Assembly: GCA_964246705.1 (NCBI GenBank)
Contig: CAXTRQ010000005.1
Span: forward strand, 14,606 to 78,605
Direction of reading: 5' to 3'
DNA length: 64,000 nt
Origin: DASZCR01 sp964246705
GTDB lineage: Bacteria; Acidobacteriota; Blastocatellia; Pyrinomonadales; Pyrinomonadaceae
Below, piece by piece: positions 51,603 to 60,847 of the stretch. A program made the translations under genes and the position numbers. Below the pieces are notes generated by a model that did no database searches, had not been told where the DNA came from, and saw only the letters and a list, made by a program, of their open reading frames with translations. Each line of letters begins with the position of its first letter. The stretch's first letter is position 1.

Positions 51603-52641
51603 CTGCTTGCTCAACTCTCAAAACTCCTGCGTCTTCCGGTCGCTTCCAGAGCACGGAGGCCATCCCGCTCAAGCGACCGCATGCTTCGGTCAAAGCCTGC
51701 GCGCGCTCCGGCCCACGGACGGCCTCTCCCAGTTGGCATAACGTCAACAAGGCGGTCGTCGCCCACCAGCGCAGGCGTGCGGTGCGGGGCGGCTGCGGCC
51801 AACGCCTGCGCCAGACGAGCCAGCCATTACGCACGACCATCTCGCCGTAGTTGAATTGGTTGGGTCGGCCTGACGGCGCGTGATAGTGCGCGAGACGCGC
51901 GCGCGTGCAGAGATAGAGCGGCGCGGCCTGAGCCGCGCGCACGCAAAAGTCGAGGTCTTCATAGAGACCGTAGCCTTCAAAGTATGCGGAGAAGCGTTGA
52001 TGTCGGAAAACCTCCCTGCGCCATGCGAACGAACAACCCATCAAAAACTCAACTTGATAATCCTCGCCGTCGGGCGGCAGGTATCCGACCGGGCGGCCAT
52101 GACCGGAGGGCGGAACCCATCCCGGCGGCAGAGGGCTGGCGAGTCCGAGTCTGTGTCGCAGACGCCAGCGCAATGCTTCGCGCCGCTCCCACGCGCCCCA
52201 AGTGAAGATTGTGCCGGGCGGATGCGTGTGCCCGTTAGCACGCCGCCACTCGACCTCGTTGGTGATAAAGCCTCCGACGCCTCTCGCCTCCGGGTGGCGC
52301 TCGAAACAGGCGATTGTCTCCGCGAAGTATTCAGGCTCAGGAATCGTGTCGTCATCAAGAAACGCGATGATGTCGCCTCCTGCGCGCTCGATGCCGTAGT
52401 TGCGCTGGAGCGTCAGGCCGCGATGCGCGGGCGGCGCTTTGTAATATGTCAGACTTTTGAGTTCGCCCTTCTCAACGAAAGCCTGCACGACTTTTTCAGT
52501 CTCAGCGTCGGGCGACGCATCAACGACGAGTGTCTCATCAGGGATACTTTTCTGCGCGCCGAGCGCGTCGAGAAGTTTTCCCATCTCGGCGGCGCGTTTG
52601 TACGTGCAGATAATTAAAGAGAGCCGAGCAGGACGTTTCAT
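51595..52641 (-). CDS. Family 2 glycosyltransferase
   Basis: A 348-residue GT-A enzyme starting at the ATG at 52641 (MKRPARLSLIICTYKRA); the open frame further upstream reads through another gene in the wrong frame. Motifs: TLVVDASPD, NYGIERAGGDIIAFLDDDT and GVGGFITNEVEW, then SFAWRREVFRHQRFSAYFEGYGLYEDLDF. It begins two bases after the upstream gene stops, in a tightly packed operon. Confidence 0.92.
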   Translation of the reverse strand: MKRPARLSLIICTYKRAAEMGKLLDALGAQKSIPDETLVVDASPDAETEKVVQAFVEKGELKSLTYYKAPPAHRGLTLQRNYGIERAGGDIIAFLDDDTIPEPEYFAETIACFERHPEARGVGGFITNEVEWRRANGHTHPPGTIFTWGAWERREALRWRLRHRLGLASPLPPGWVPPSGHGRPVGYLPPDGEDYQVEFLMGCSFAWRREVFRHQRFSAYFEGYGLYEDLDFCVRAAQAAPLYLCTRARLAHYHAPSGRPNQFNYGEMVVRNGWLVWRRRWPQPPRTARLRWWATTALLTLCQLGEAVRGPERAQALTEACGRLSGMASVLWKRPEDAGVLRVEQADD

Positions 52642-52643
52642 CT

Positions 52644-53774
52644 TCAACCACCCAAAACTTGCCGGTAACGCTCGATGGTCTGACGCGCGACCGTATCTGC
52701 GGCGAAATGATTTTCGACCCTTTGTCGCGCCGCGAGACCCAGTCGCCGCGCGCGCTCCGGTTCGGACAGCAACTTTTCGACGGCACGCGCGAACGCCTCC
52801 GTGTCGCCTGAAGGAACCAGCACGCCGCTTGTCTCCGACTCGATGACTTCCGCCGCCCAGCCGATGTCGTAGGCGACGACGGCTTTCGCAGACGCCATCG
52901 CTTCGAGCCATGAGAGCGGAAACGCCTCGGCATAAGATGGAAAGGCGCACAGCGCCGCGCGGCGCACGTAGTTTTGAATTTTGTCGTAAGGCTGCGCGCC
53001 GAGATACTCCACGCGCTTTCGCGCCTCTGAAGGGAGCCTCTCAAGGCACAACTCCCACGTCGAACTCGCGCCGGTCTGTTGGTCGCGCACATCGCGCCCG
53101 ACGAGCAACAGGCGCGCGTGCGGACGACGCTCGACGACTTTTGAGAAGACTCTGCAAAGATCGAGCACGCCCTTCTTTCGCGCCAGCGTGCCGAAATAGA
53201 GAATCGTGTCCGGCTCAACCTCCGAGGGCGCGGCGGGCTGAAACTGTGTAATGTCAATCCCGTTGGGAATCACGCCGACTTCCGTCCGCAGTTGAAAAAG
53301 ACGACGCGTGACATCCGCCGTAAAACGGCTGACCGCCACCACGTCGGCGGCCTGCTTGAGCGCCAAAGATTCAGCCCAGCGCACCGACGGCCTGACTTTT
53401 TTCTGCAACAGGTGCGCGAAATAAGTGTCCGTGCCGTGACACCTGATGACGACCGGGCAGGCCGGGCGCACGCCCGCCGAAACCCCAACCCAATCGTGCG
53501 CCTCGACAATCTCCGCTCCCTCTTCGCGCACCAACCGATTAAGCTCGCGCTCGACGCGCTTGATGTCCCACAGCCAACCAACTTTTGGCAACTGCGTCTC
53601 ACCGATAAAGCGCACGTTAATGCCCTGATCTTCAAACTCCGTCGCCTGCCCCATCCCGAGCACCGTCACGCGTTGCCCCTGTGCGACCATCGCCCGCGCC
53701 AGATTACGAACGCTCGTGCCGATACCGCCCGAAGGCAGCGGCGGATATTCCATAGTCAAAAAAACGACGTGCAT
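52644..53774 (-). CDS. Family 4 glycosyltransferase
   Basis: A 376-residue GT-B enzyme: FLTMEYPPLPSGGIGTSVRNLA at the N terminus, EAHDWVGVSAGV, VIPNGIDITQFQPA, ILYFGTLARKKGVLDL, ARLLLVGRDVRD, VEYLGAQPYDKIQNYV and AEAFPLSWLEAMASAKAVV. A complete, typical mannosyl/glucosyl-transferase-like member; the sugar is unknown. First of four transferase genes in a row in transcription order. Confidence 0.93.
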   Translation of the reverse strand: MHVVFLTMEYPPLPSGGIGTSVRNLARAMVAQGQRVTVLGMGQATEFEDQGINVRFIGETQLPKVGWLWDIKRVERELNRLVREEGAEIVEAHDWVGVSAGVRPACPVVIRCHGTDTYFAHLLQKKVRPSVRWAESLALKQAADVVAVSRFTADVTRRLFQLRTEVGVIPNGIDITQFQPAAPSEVEPDTILYFGTLARKKGVLDLCRVFSKVVERRPHARLLLVGRDVRDQQTGASSTWELCLERLPSEARKRVEYLGAQPYDKIQNYVRRAALCAFPSYAEAFPLSWLEAMASAKAVVAYDIGWAAEVIESETSGVLVPSGDTEAFARAVEKLLSEPERARRLGLAARQRVENHFAADTVARQTIERYRQVLGG

Positions 53775-53819
53775 TAATAAGTGTTTGCGTTTACCTCTTC
53801 AAGCTGTCCGCTCTGGTAT

Positions 53820-55136
53820 CTAATATTTCTCGAAGAGAAGCAGCTTGCGCGGCGTCTCCAATTCAAGGACTTCCGAGAGGCGAAAGTGACGCTCCATGGC
53901 CTTGACGAAATTCTCCATGCCGTACCATGCGAAGCGAGAACCGTTGTGCTTAAAGACGAACGCATCGCGGGGCGGCATAAATTCGACGATGGCGTGCCTG
54001 CGGCTATAGGCGGAGAGCAAATCGGCGATGCGCTCGAAGCTCAAGTGCAACTCAAAAACCAGTTGATCCAGAATCGAGAGCAACAGCGTCGCGTCGCATG
54101 TCAGCCTGTTCGTGGACGGCGGAAATTCTTTCCTGCGCCCCTGCCCCGTGGTCGGAATGCTGAAGTCCAAAAGCAGCGGCAGAATTTTGAGACCCCGCGA
54201 TTTCGTGTGGCGATAAAGCGAATTAACGCGCGCCTCTTGCAAATCAATGGCGACAACCTTGATGCCCTGACGTTCCGCGAGCATCGAATAACGCCCGCTC
54301 CCGCTGCCGACATCGAGCAGCGTTTCCGGCTTCAGACGTTCGAGCAGCGCGGAGACCACTCGCGCCCGCGCGTCCTGTTGCGTGACAGCTTCAAACGTCG
54401 CATCGTCTTCGACTTCATGCGGCGATTCCAAATCTTCGACGGGCAGCCGTAGACTCTCAAGTCGTATCTTTAATTTCCTGAAAAACTCTGACGGCTCGTG
54501 CGGCGCGCGGCGTCGGAGGCGTTGATACCAGAAGGGGAACCAGCGCACCAACGGTCGCTTGAGAAATTCGTCAAGCGGCTCGGTCACTTCGCAGGATTTG
54601 CGTATGCTGCGTGCGAGATGCGGATGCCCCATCGAGATAAAGGTCAGCGGCAGAATCCAGTAATCGCGGAACCTGCCCGCCTGTTCATCGAGCCACGCGC
54701 GTTCGAGCGGGACGATGGACGAGAAGTCAACGAACACGGGTCGGCTGAAATCATAGAGGACGTTCCAAGGATGGATGTCCAACATCCCGTAATCTTCTCC
54801 GGCCAACTCAAAGCATAGTTCGCAGACCATCGCGGCCGCGTCCCTGAGCATCAACGAAGGCCATTCCCGCCAATCCGAAACGAAGTCAACGCGTTGATGT
54901 TCGAGGGCGAGCGGGTAACCTTCCAGCATCACGTCCGCCCGTTCGGTCTTCACGAGTCCGGCGGCGAAGAGTCTATCAAGCGCGGGCGAGGCCAGCAGTC
55001 GCTCGTAGAACAATTCGTGCTCCGGCATGATGCCGCGCAGCAGTTGCCCGTCGCACTCGAACAGACGCGCGACCGGGTCTGACAGAGATTGCGGATGCGG
55101 CGAAACGTGTCTGACCGGCATCTTGATGGGGCGCAT
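53820..55136 (-). CDS. Kinase-fold plus SAM methyltransferase fusion (NoeA-like)
   Basis: About 438 residues from the ATG at 55136 (another candidate is 55121); neither has a ribosome binding site. The N-terminal ~260 residues include DYGMLDIHPWNVLYDFSRPVFVDFSSI, an aminoglycoside-phosphotransferase-like catalytic loop (HPWN, then FxDF). The C-terminal ~180 hold a methyltransferase with LLDVGSGSGRYSMLAERQG. Similar two-part proteins resemble the nodulation protein NoeA. Possible role: modifying a polysaccharide end sugar, for instance phosphorylation and methylation that cap the chain before ABC export. This capping idea fits the next two genes but is inference. Confidence 0.75.
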   Translation of the reverse strand: MRPIKMPVRHVSPHPQSLSDPVARLFECDGQLLRGIMPEHELFYERLLASPALDRLFAAGLVKTERADVMLEGYPLALEHQRVDFVSDWREWPSLMLRDAAAMVCELCFELAGEDYGMLDIHPWNVLYDFSRPVFVDFSSIVPLERAWLDEQAGRFRDYWILPLTFISMGHPHLARSIRKSCEVTEPLDEFLKRPLVRWFPFWYQRLRRRAPHEPSEFFRKLKIRLESLRLPVEDLESPHEVEDDATFEAVTQQDARARVVSALLERLKPETLLDVGSGSGRYSMLAERQGIKVVAIDLQEARVNSLYRHTKSRGLKILPLLLDFSIPTTGQGRRKEFPPSTNRLTCDATLLLSILDQLVFELHLSFERIADLLSAYSRRHAIVEFMPPRDAFVFKHNGSRFAWYGMENFVKAMERHFRLSEVLELETPRKLLLFEKY

Positions 55137-55226
55137 GAGATTATAAGAAAGAGTCCTTTGCGTCTTGGCACGAAACTTTCTTCCTTCTCTCGCCAAAAAG
55201 TTTCACGCAAAGAGGCAGCAGCGGTT

Positions 55227-56009
55227 TTAATGCTTAAAGTTGAAATCCGCCCTCCATAATTGATCCAGCTTGTCGCGGTTAAGCTCGCTGCGGATGAAGC
55301 GGAAGTATTCAATTATCGGTTCGGTGGATTTACGCTCGGCAGCTTTTTGTAAGACTGTCGCTTCGCGCCTGTCCAACTCGGATTCCTCCAAGGCACGTCG
55401 CACACCGCGCGGGTCGCAGGTCAGCGAACTGGTGTCGAAGAGACGCAGGCGACCGTCAAGCAACGCCCAGTTTTTCAGTTCGAGCACGGCGGTCGTCGTC
55501 GAGAAGGTGATGCCGCAGCGCCAGAGGCGATGGTGCGCTTCGATGACCTCTCGCCATTCAAATGAACGCAGATTCTCGCTTCTCTCAAAAAGAAAGTCGG
55601 CGCGTCTCTGTTTGAGCAAGGGGCCGCGATAGGGAATCGTCACGCTATCCACTTCGAGCGCGGCCTCGGCGTCTCGCCGCGTCTCGCACGGAAGTAGAAT
55701 GTCCGACATGCCGTGTAGTTTAATCTCTTCAATCAAGGCCAGCATCCGCTCGAAACTTTTCAAATTCCTGCGCCGCAAACGCGCAGCGTAAAGCCTCGAA
55801 TTGAAAGGCATGTGCGCCAGCAACTCGGATACCGCGCGGACGGACTTACTGGACGGGCGAAATCTCCTCGGATGCTCAAACGGCAGAATGTAGCCGAAGG
55901 CCGAAGGCATCTTATAAACCCAGGATTCTTCATCCCTGTTGCTGAAGACGTGCTGCCAAGTGCCCGTCGCCAGAAAAGCCAGTTTGAGTCGCCCGTGTTC
56001 GTTCATCAT
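55227..56009 (-). CDS. Unknown protein, possibly kinase-fold, coupled to Wzt
   Basis: A 260-residue protein starting at the first ATG of an ATGATG pair; its ATG shares a base with the Wzt stop (TAATG), a sign of tight coupling. LAFLATGTWQHVFSNRDEESWVYKMP resembles a kinase glycine loop with a Lys, and RLFDTSSLTCDPR could be a DxS/DFG-like region, as in some sugar kinases of the YrbL type. I cannot assign a family with confidence. With the next gene it may form a chain-terminating pair for ABC-exported polysaccharide. Confidence 0.6.
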   Translation of the reverse strand: MMNEHGRLKLAFLATGTWQHVFSNRDEESWVYKMPSAFGYILPFEHPRRFRPSSKSVRAVSELLAHMPFNSRLYAARLRRRNLKSFERMLALIEEIKLHGMSDILLPCETRRDAEAALEVDSVTIPYRGPLLKQRRADFLFERSENLRSFEWREVIEAHHRLWRCGITFSTTTAVLELKNWALLDGRLRLFDTSSLTCDPRGVRRALEESELDRREATVLQKAAERKSTEPIIEYFRFIRSELNRDKLDQLWRADFNFKH

Positions 56010-57280
56010 TACCCGTTCGTAATCGTCTCGTGTGAGAGCGCCCATTTGAGAGGCGGGTTGAGGACAGCCCGTCCCTGACTGCTTAGCTTGCCCGTCACGT
56101 TGAGCATCACACGTTCGGAGAGGTAACGCCGTTCGTCGCCCGTCTCCCTGCGTCCCGTGAGTTTGAAGAACATCGTATAGACGCCGGGCACGAGCCACAG
56201 CGGCGGAAACTCGACGCGGACGCGATAGACGCCGACACCTAGTTCGGCACTTTCGAGTTCTTTGTCGTTCTTGACTTGATAAACCAGAGTATTCCCGGCA
56301 GCGTCATCCACACGACATTTGAAACGCGCTTCGACGAAAGGCTTCTGCACTTCCAGACGCCCTTCTATCGCGAACGGCTCAGCGCCGTTGATAGCCGAGG
56401 CCAGAGCCGCGTCCACTCCGTTAACTCTCACGTCCGTCCAACGCGTGCCGCGATTGACGGAGAGTTCACCCGGCTCTTGTTTCTGCGCGTCGCGGCTATA
56501 GAAGGAGATGGCTTCCACCACCGGCCCGTGAAAACCGACGAAGCCATCCTTGAGCACGACCCCCGTCTGGCACAACTCCTTAATCGCGCCGAGATTGTGG
56601 CTGACGAAAAGCACTGTGCGCCCCTGCGCCGTGACATCCTCCATCTTGCCCATGCACTTTTTCTGGAATGCCATATCGCCCACCGCGAGCACTTCATCAA
56701 CAAGCAGAATTTCCGGCTCCAGATGCGCGGCGACCGAGAAGGCGAGCCGCAAGTACATCCCACTGGAGTAGTGCTTAACAGGAGTGTCAATGAACTTTTC
56801 GACTTCGGCGAAGGAAACTATCTCGTCAAACTTGCTGATAATCTCCGTGCGCTTCATGCCGAGAATCGCGCCGTTGAGAAAGATGTTTTCGCGCCCCGTC
56901 AGTTCGGGATGAAAGCCCGTGCCGACTTCGAGCAGCGAGCCGACGCGCCCGTTGATGTCGGCATATCCCGTTGACGGCTCGGTGATGCGCGAGAGAGTTT
57001 TGAGGAGCGTGGATTTTCCCGCGCCGTTGCGCCCGATGATGCCGACCGCCTCGCCGCGCCTGACATCGAACGAAACATCCTTGAGCGCCCATATCTCATT
57101 CGACGAATGCTCACCATTACCGTTCCGGCGCGCTCCACGAAAAGTTGAACGGAGCGCGCGAAAAGGAGCCGTCGCCATCCCCGCGAGCGAGTCGCGCAGA
57201 GTGCCGTAAGGCTCCTGTTTCGCGCCGATGCTATAGCGCTTGCCGAGACTGTCTACTTGAATCGCAAAGTCACTTCTCAA
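56009..57280 (-). CDS. wzt: Polysaccharide ABC exporter ATPase, Wzt-like
   Basis: A 423-residue ATPase with Walker A GRNGAGKST (~83), signature HYSSGMYLRLAFSVA, Walker B ILLVDEVLAVGD and H loop FVSHNLGAI. The ~160-residue C-terminal extension (from about 250) with a beta-sandwich character (FEGR..KPFVEARFKCRVDD) matches Wzt_C, which recognises a chain-end modification in O-antigen exporters. It pairs with the permease just upstream. Confidence 0.92.
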   Translation of the reverse strand: MRSDFAIQVDSLGKRYSIGAKQEPYGTLRDSLAGMATAPFRALRSTFRGARRNGNGEHSSNEIWALKDVSFDVRRGEAVGIIGRNGAGKSTLLKTLSRITEPSTGYADINGRVGSLLEVGTGFHPELTGRENIFLNGAILGMKRTEIISKFDEIVSFAEVEKFIDTPVKHYSSGMYLRLAFSVAAHLEPEILLVDEVLAVGDMAFQKKCMGKMEDVTAQGRTVLFVSHNLGAIKELCQTGVVLKDGFVGFHGPVVEAISFYSRDAQKQEPGELSVNRGTRWTDVRVNGVDAALASAINGAEPFAIEGRLEVQKPFVEARFKCRVDDAAGNTLVYQVKNDKELESAELGVGVYRVRVEFPPLWLVPGVYTMFFKLTGRRETGDERRYLSERVMLNVTGKLSSQGRAVLNPPLKWALSHETITNG

Positions 57281-57354
57281 AGCTTTACCTTCCGCACGTC
57301 TTTCCCATCAACCGGAGCGTCATCAATGCGCGCTTGAAACTTTGTTGACCTGTC

Positions 57355-58230
57355 TCATACCCTGTCGGCGAACATCTTCTCCATTCGTTTAAAATAGAAC
57401 GCGCCGCCGATTAAAATTGACATCGCCGCCAGCGCCGAGAGCGCGACGATCATGTGCGGCATCGTCTCTGTGCCGAGCAGCGCCCAACGAAATCCTTCGA
57501 CGACTCCGACCATCGGATTCAATCCATAGAGCGTTCGCCAAGGCTCAGGCAACAAGCTGCTCGGATAGGCGATGGGCGTGGCGAAGAGCCAGAACTGCAC
57601 GAGGAACGGCACGACGTAGCGCACGTCGCGGAACTTGACGTTCAGAGCCGACAGCCACAACCCCGTCCCGAGCGAAGTAATCAAGGCGAGCAGCAGAAAC
57701 AGCGGCAGCCAGAGCGTATTCACAGTCGGCACGATGCCGTAGTAGAGCATCATGGCGATGAGCACCGCGAAGGCGATGACGAAATCAACCACTCCGGCCA
57801 GCACAGTGGCGATGGGAATGGCGAGGCGCGGGAAGTAAATCTTCTTGATGAGATTGGAACTGCTGACCAGACTATTCGCCGCTTCGCTCAGTCCGTTGGC
57901 GAAGAACGTCCAAGGGACGAGCGCGGTATAGCTGAAGATAGGATAAGGGATTCCGTCTGACGGCACTTTCGCCAGCCGCCCGAAGAACAGGCTGAAAACG
58001 ACCATCGTGAAGAAGGGTTGAATGACAGCCCATGCCGCGCCGAGCGCGGTCTGCTTGTAACGCACTTTGATGTCGCGCCAGACGAGGAAATAAAGCAGTT
58101 CCCTGTATTCCCACAACTCGCCCAGCCGGAGCGTGACCCAGCCTTCGGACGGCGCGATGCGTAGCGTGTGTGCCGTCTCCGGCTCGCTCAACGTGCTGAG
58201 TGGTATTTTCAATTTGCTGACTGTCGCCAT
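57355..58230 (-). CDS. wzm: Polysaccharide ABC exporter permease, Wzm-like
   Basis: A 291-residue ABC-2 permease with six membrane segments. It contains LLYFLVWRDIKVRYKQTALGAAWAVIQP, a sequence strongly characteristic of Wzm/KpsM/TagG permeases, and PFLVQFWLFATPIAYPSSLLPEPW. It forms the channel for the Wzt ATPase encoded next. A 74-base spacer separates the two genes. Confidence 0.93.
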   Translation of the reverse strand: MATVSKLKIPLSTLSEPETAHTLRIAPSEGWVTLRLGELWEYRELLYFLVWRDIKVRYKQTALGAAWAVIQPFFTMVVFSLFFGRLAKVPSDGIPYPIFSYTALVPWTFFANGLSEAANSLVSSSNLIKKIYFPRLAIPIATVLAGVVDFVIAFAVLIAMMLYYGIVPTVNTLWLPLFLLLALITSLGTGLWLSALNVKFRDVRYVVPFLVQFWLFATPIAYPSSLLPEPWRTLYGLNPMVGVVEGFRWALLGTETMPHMIVALSALAAMSILIGGAFYFKRMEKMFADRV

Positions 58231-58284
58231 GCGCCTGATTCGTTCTCCTTCTTTCGCCTACCTGTCGTCTGTATTGCCCCGTGC

Positions 58285-60762
58285 TTATGTCGTGATGTCC
58301 TGAGCATCGCAGTGTTCCACGGCGACGGCGACATCGGCGACATCATCGTAGTAGTAATCTCCGTAATACTCGTAGCCGCCCGCATGTGTGTTGACGTTGT
58401 TTAAGACGACGCCGATGATTCTGGCTCCGGCCTCCTGCAACACCTGCCGCGCGCGCCGCACGACTTCGCGCGAACTCTTTCCCCACTGCACGACGAACAG
58501 AACGCTGTCGGCCATCGAGGAGAGAATCACCCCGTCCGTGAAAGACGCGACGGGCGGCGTGTCAATAATGATGTAGGTGAAAATCGTTTGAAGAAAAGCG
58601 AGCAGTTGCCGCATCTGCGTGGAACTGAGCAGTTCGGCGGCGCTCGCCGTCGCAGGCCCGGAGGTGAGCACGTTCAACCCGCTCGGCTGATGTCGTCTAA
58701 TCAGTGTGAAGACTTCCGGGGCGTTGCCGCCGCTCGACAGGAGCGTGCTCAAGCCGCGCTGATTATCGAGTTTGAAAAGCGCGTGCAGTTGCGGGCGACG
58801 CAGGTCGGCGTCAATGAGCAGAACGCTCGCGCCGGTCTGCGCCAGACTGAAGGCGATGTTGGCGGAGGTGGTGGTCTTGCCGTCTCCGGGCTGTCCCGAA
58901 GTGACGATCAGAGTTTTCAAACCGCCGCCCGGCGTCGAAAGCAGCACAGACGTGCGCAAGTGTCTGTAAGCCTCGGCGACAGGCGAATGCATGCCGGTGT
59001 TGATGAGCAGTTCGGAATGGCCTTTACCGTTGCCGTTGCCGTTGCCGTTGCCATTACCGTTGCCCGACGAGAATGCGCCTTTGAGCGCGAGCAGCCGGCG
59101 CGGCTTGAGAGCCTTCGCGGAAGGAATCGCAACGAGCGCGGGCAGGCGCAAAAGCGTCTCCACGTCCTCGGTCGAGCGCACGGTGTTGTCGAACCTTTCG
59201 AGCACCAACGCGAGGCCGACGCCAAAAGAGAGCGCGAGCGCAAAGGCCAGTGCCACGCCGAGCAGGCGATGCGGCCCGATGGGCGTGCGCGGAATAATCG
59301 AGTGGTCAATGATATGGATGTTGTTCGACGTTCCGGCGAGCACTACTTCATTCTCTTTTGAACGCTGCAACAAACCGTCGAGCAAATTCTTGCTCGTTTC
59401 GATCTCCTGCTGAATGATGCGATAGTTGATGGCCGCTTCGTTCTGCGAGAGAGTTTCACCGCGTTGCTGGTCGAAGGCCGTGCGTAAGGATTGTTCACGC
59501 GCGAGAGACTGACGGTAACGCGTTTCCAGATTCGTCTTGACGTTAGAGACCGAGCGTGTGCGTTCATCCTGCAACTGTTTTTCGAGCACTCCGATCTGCT
59601 GGTTGACCTCTTTGACTTCAGGCCATTCCTCCGTCACTTCGACCAGCAGTTGCGCTCGCCGCTGGCGCAGTTCGCCCAGTTTGCCCTCCATGTCTAAAAC
59701 TTGTTTCTGGCTGTCTGCGGCGAGAGCCTCTGCGGCTCCGGGCAGCAGCGCGGCGCGGTAAGCCGCTTCCGCCGCCTTGCGTTCATTTTCAGCCTCAAGC
59801 AACTGGCGGTTGAGTCCGGCCAGACGCTCGACGACGGTGTTCTGGCTCGCGTCGAGCGAGAGAATCTGATTGTTTCGCGCGTAGTTGACGAGCTTCTCCT
59901 CATCCGTGCGGATTTGCGTTTGCAGTTCGGCGATGCGCCGCTGGAGAAAATCGCCCGTCGTGGTGTTCGTCTCGGTCTTCTTTTCGAGATTCGTGAGCAG
60001 GAAAGTTTCCGCGATGGTGTTGACTACCTTGGCCGCGATCTGCGGGTCTGGATGAACGAAGCGGATGTCTATCAGCCGCGTCTCCGTAACTTTCAGACGG
60101 TTATCCTTGACCGGTTCGACATCAAGTCCGCCCTCAAGCGCATCCACAAAGGGCGCAAGCCGCGTCGCTTCGATGAGGTCGTCATCGGACGTGGCGGGCG
60201 CAACGGAAATTTTGAGCGGCTCGATAGTCGGCGTCGCTTTTTCACTAGTTCCCTTCTTCTCTTTGTCGAGTCCGACCATGCCCAGCGTATTCTGCCAGAT
60301 TGTCCGTCCCGATTTCGGATGAAGAAAAGCCTGATTGTGTTCGAGGTCGAGCGTCTTGACGACACGCCGCAGCAGACCGCTGCTCGTCAAGATTTGTAAT
60401 TGCGTGCTGAAGTAGGTCGGGTCGTTGAAGGTCAGGGCATCGCTCTTCGACGGATTGAGCGCGGGGTTCGTGCGCTCGGCATCAACCTGCAAACGCGCAT
60501 CGGCCTCGTAGGTGTCGGGCTTGCGCGCCATGTAGATGACCGCCATCAGCGTCACGAGTAGCGTCAGGCCGACGATCAGCCAGAGACGCTTGCGGATTGC
60601 GCGCCAGTAGTTGCGCAGCCTCAGTTCTTCGTCAATGCTGATTTCTTTGCCATAGCCGTAACCCTCAGAGGGCGGCGGCGGAGCAGAAGCGACAATCTCG
60701 ACGGGGGGGAGGGTTCGCATCTTGACGGGTAACTTTGTCGGTTCTTGAAATTCTCTCATCAT
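58285..60762 (-). CDS. Wzc-like polysaccharide co-polymerase/tyrosine autokinase
   Basis: An 825-residue protein. Two membrane segments (~60-80 and ~500-520) bracket a Wzz-type domain rich in coiled coils, and the cytoplasmic C-terminal BY-kinase has Walker A GQPGDGKTTTS (~625), Walker A' LLIDADLRRP and Walker B IIDTPPV. A linker of Gly-Asn repeats (~575-590) joins the domains. The C terminus holds a tyrosine-rich tail (YEYYGDYYYDD), the usual autophosphorylation cluster. It controls chain length and export with the outer-membrane protein encoded just upstream. Confidence 0.93.
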   Translation of the reverse strand: MMREFQEPTKLPVKMRTLPPVEIVASAPPPPSEGYGYGKEISIDEELRLRNYWRAIRKRLWLIVGLTLLVTLMAVIYMARKPDTYEADARLQVDAERTNPALNPSKSDALTFNDPTYFSTQLQILTSSGLLRRVVKTLDLEHNQAFLHPKSGRTIWQNTLGMVGLDKEKKGTSEKATPTIEPLKISVAPATSDDDLIEATRLAPFVDALEGGLDVEPVKDNRLKVTETRLIDIRFVHPDPQIAAKVVNTIAETFLLTNLEKKTETNTTTGDFLQRRIAELQTQIRTDEEKLVNYARNNQILSLDASQNTVVERLAGLNRQLLEAENERKAAEAAYRAALLPGAAEALAADSQKQVLDMEGKLGELRQRRAQLLVEVTEEWPEVKEVNQQIGVLEKQLQDERTRSVSNVKTNLETRYRQSLAREQSLRTAFDQQRGETLSQNEAAINYRIIQQEIETSKNLLDGLLQRSKENEVVLAGTSNNIHIIDHSIIPRTPIGPHRLLGVALAFALALSFGVGLALVLERFDNTVRSTEDVETLLRLPALVAIPSAKALKPRRLLALKGAFSSGNGNGNGNGNGNGKGHSELLINTGMHSPVAEAYRHLRTSVLLSTPGGGLKTLIVTSGQPGDGKTTTSANIAFSLAQTGASVLLIDADLRRPQLHALFKLDNQRGLSTLLSSGGNAPEVFTLIRRHQPSGLNVLTSGPATASAAELLSSTQMRQLLAFLQTIFTYIIIDTPPVASFTDGVILSSMADSVLFVVQWGKSSREVVRRARQVLQEAGARIIGVVLNNVNTHAGGYEYYGDYYYDDVADVAVAVEHCDAQDITT
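59025..59066 (-). repeat. Hexanucleotide repeat coding Gly-Asn linker
   Basis: Six to seven copies of a 6-base unit (CCGTTG on + strand, one variant CCATTA) encode the (GN)n linker of the Wzc-like protein. Such in-frame units can expand or contract without frameshift, changing the hinge length between the Wzz and kinase domains. Confidence 0.6.
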
Positions 60763-60847
60763 GACACCTGAACTTTCGGGGCACGCAAACTTGAGCAGGG
60801 CGTGGTCATTCGGGTCGAAGATACTGGCCTAATCAACAGATAGTTTT

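Noticed and set aside
52642..52950. Longer start for the family 2 glycosyltransferase
   Set aside because: The extension overlaps an intact glycosyltransferase gene in another frame; the GT-A domain begins just after the ATG at 52641.
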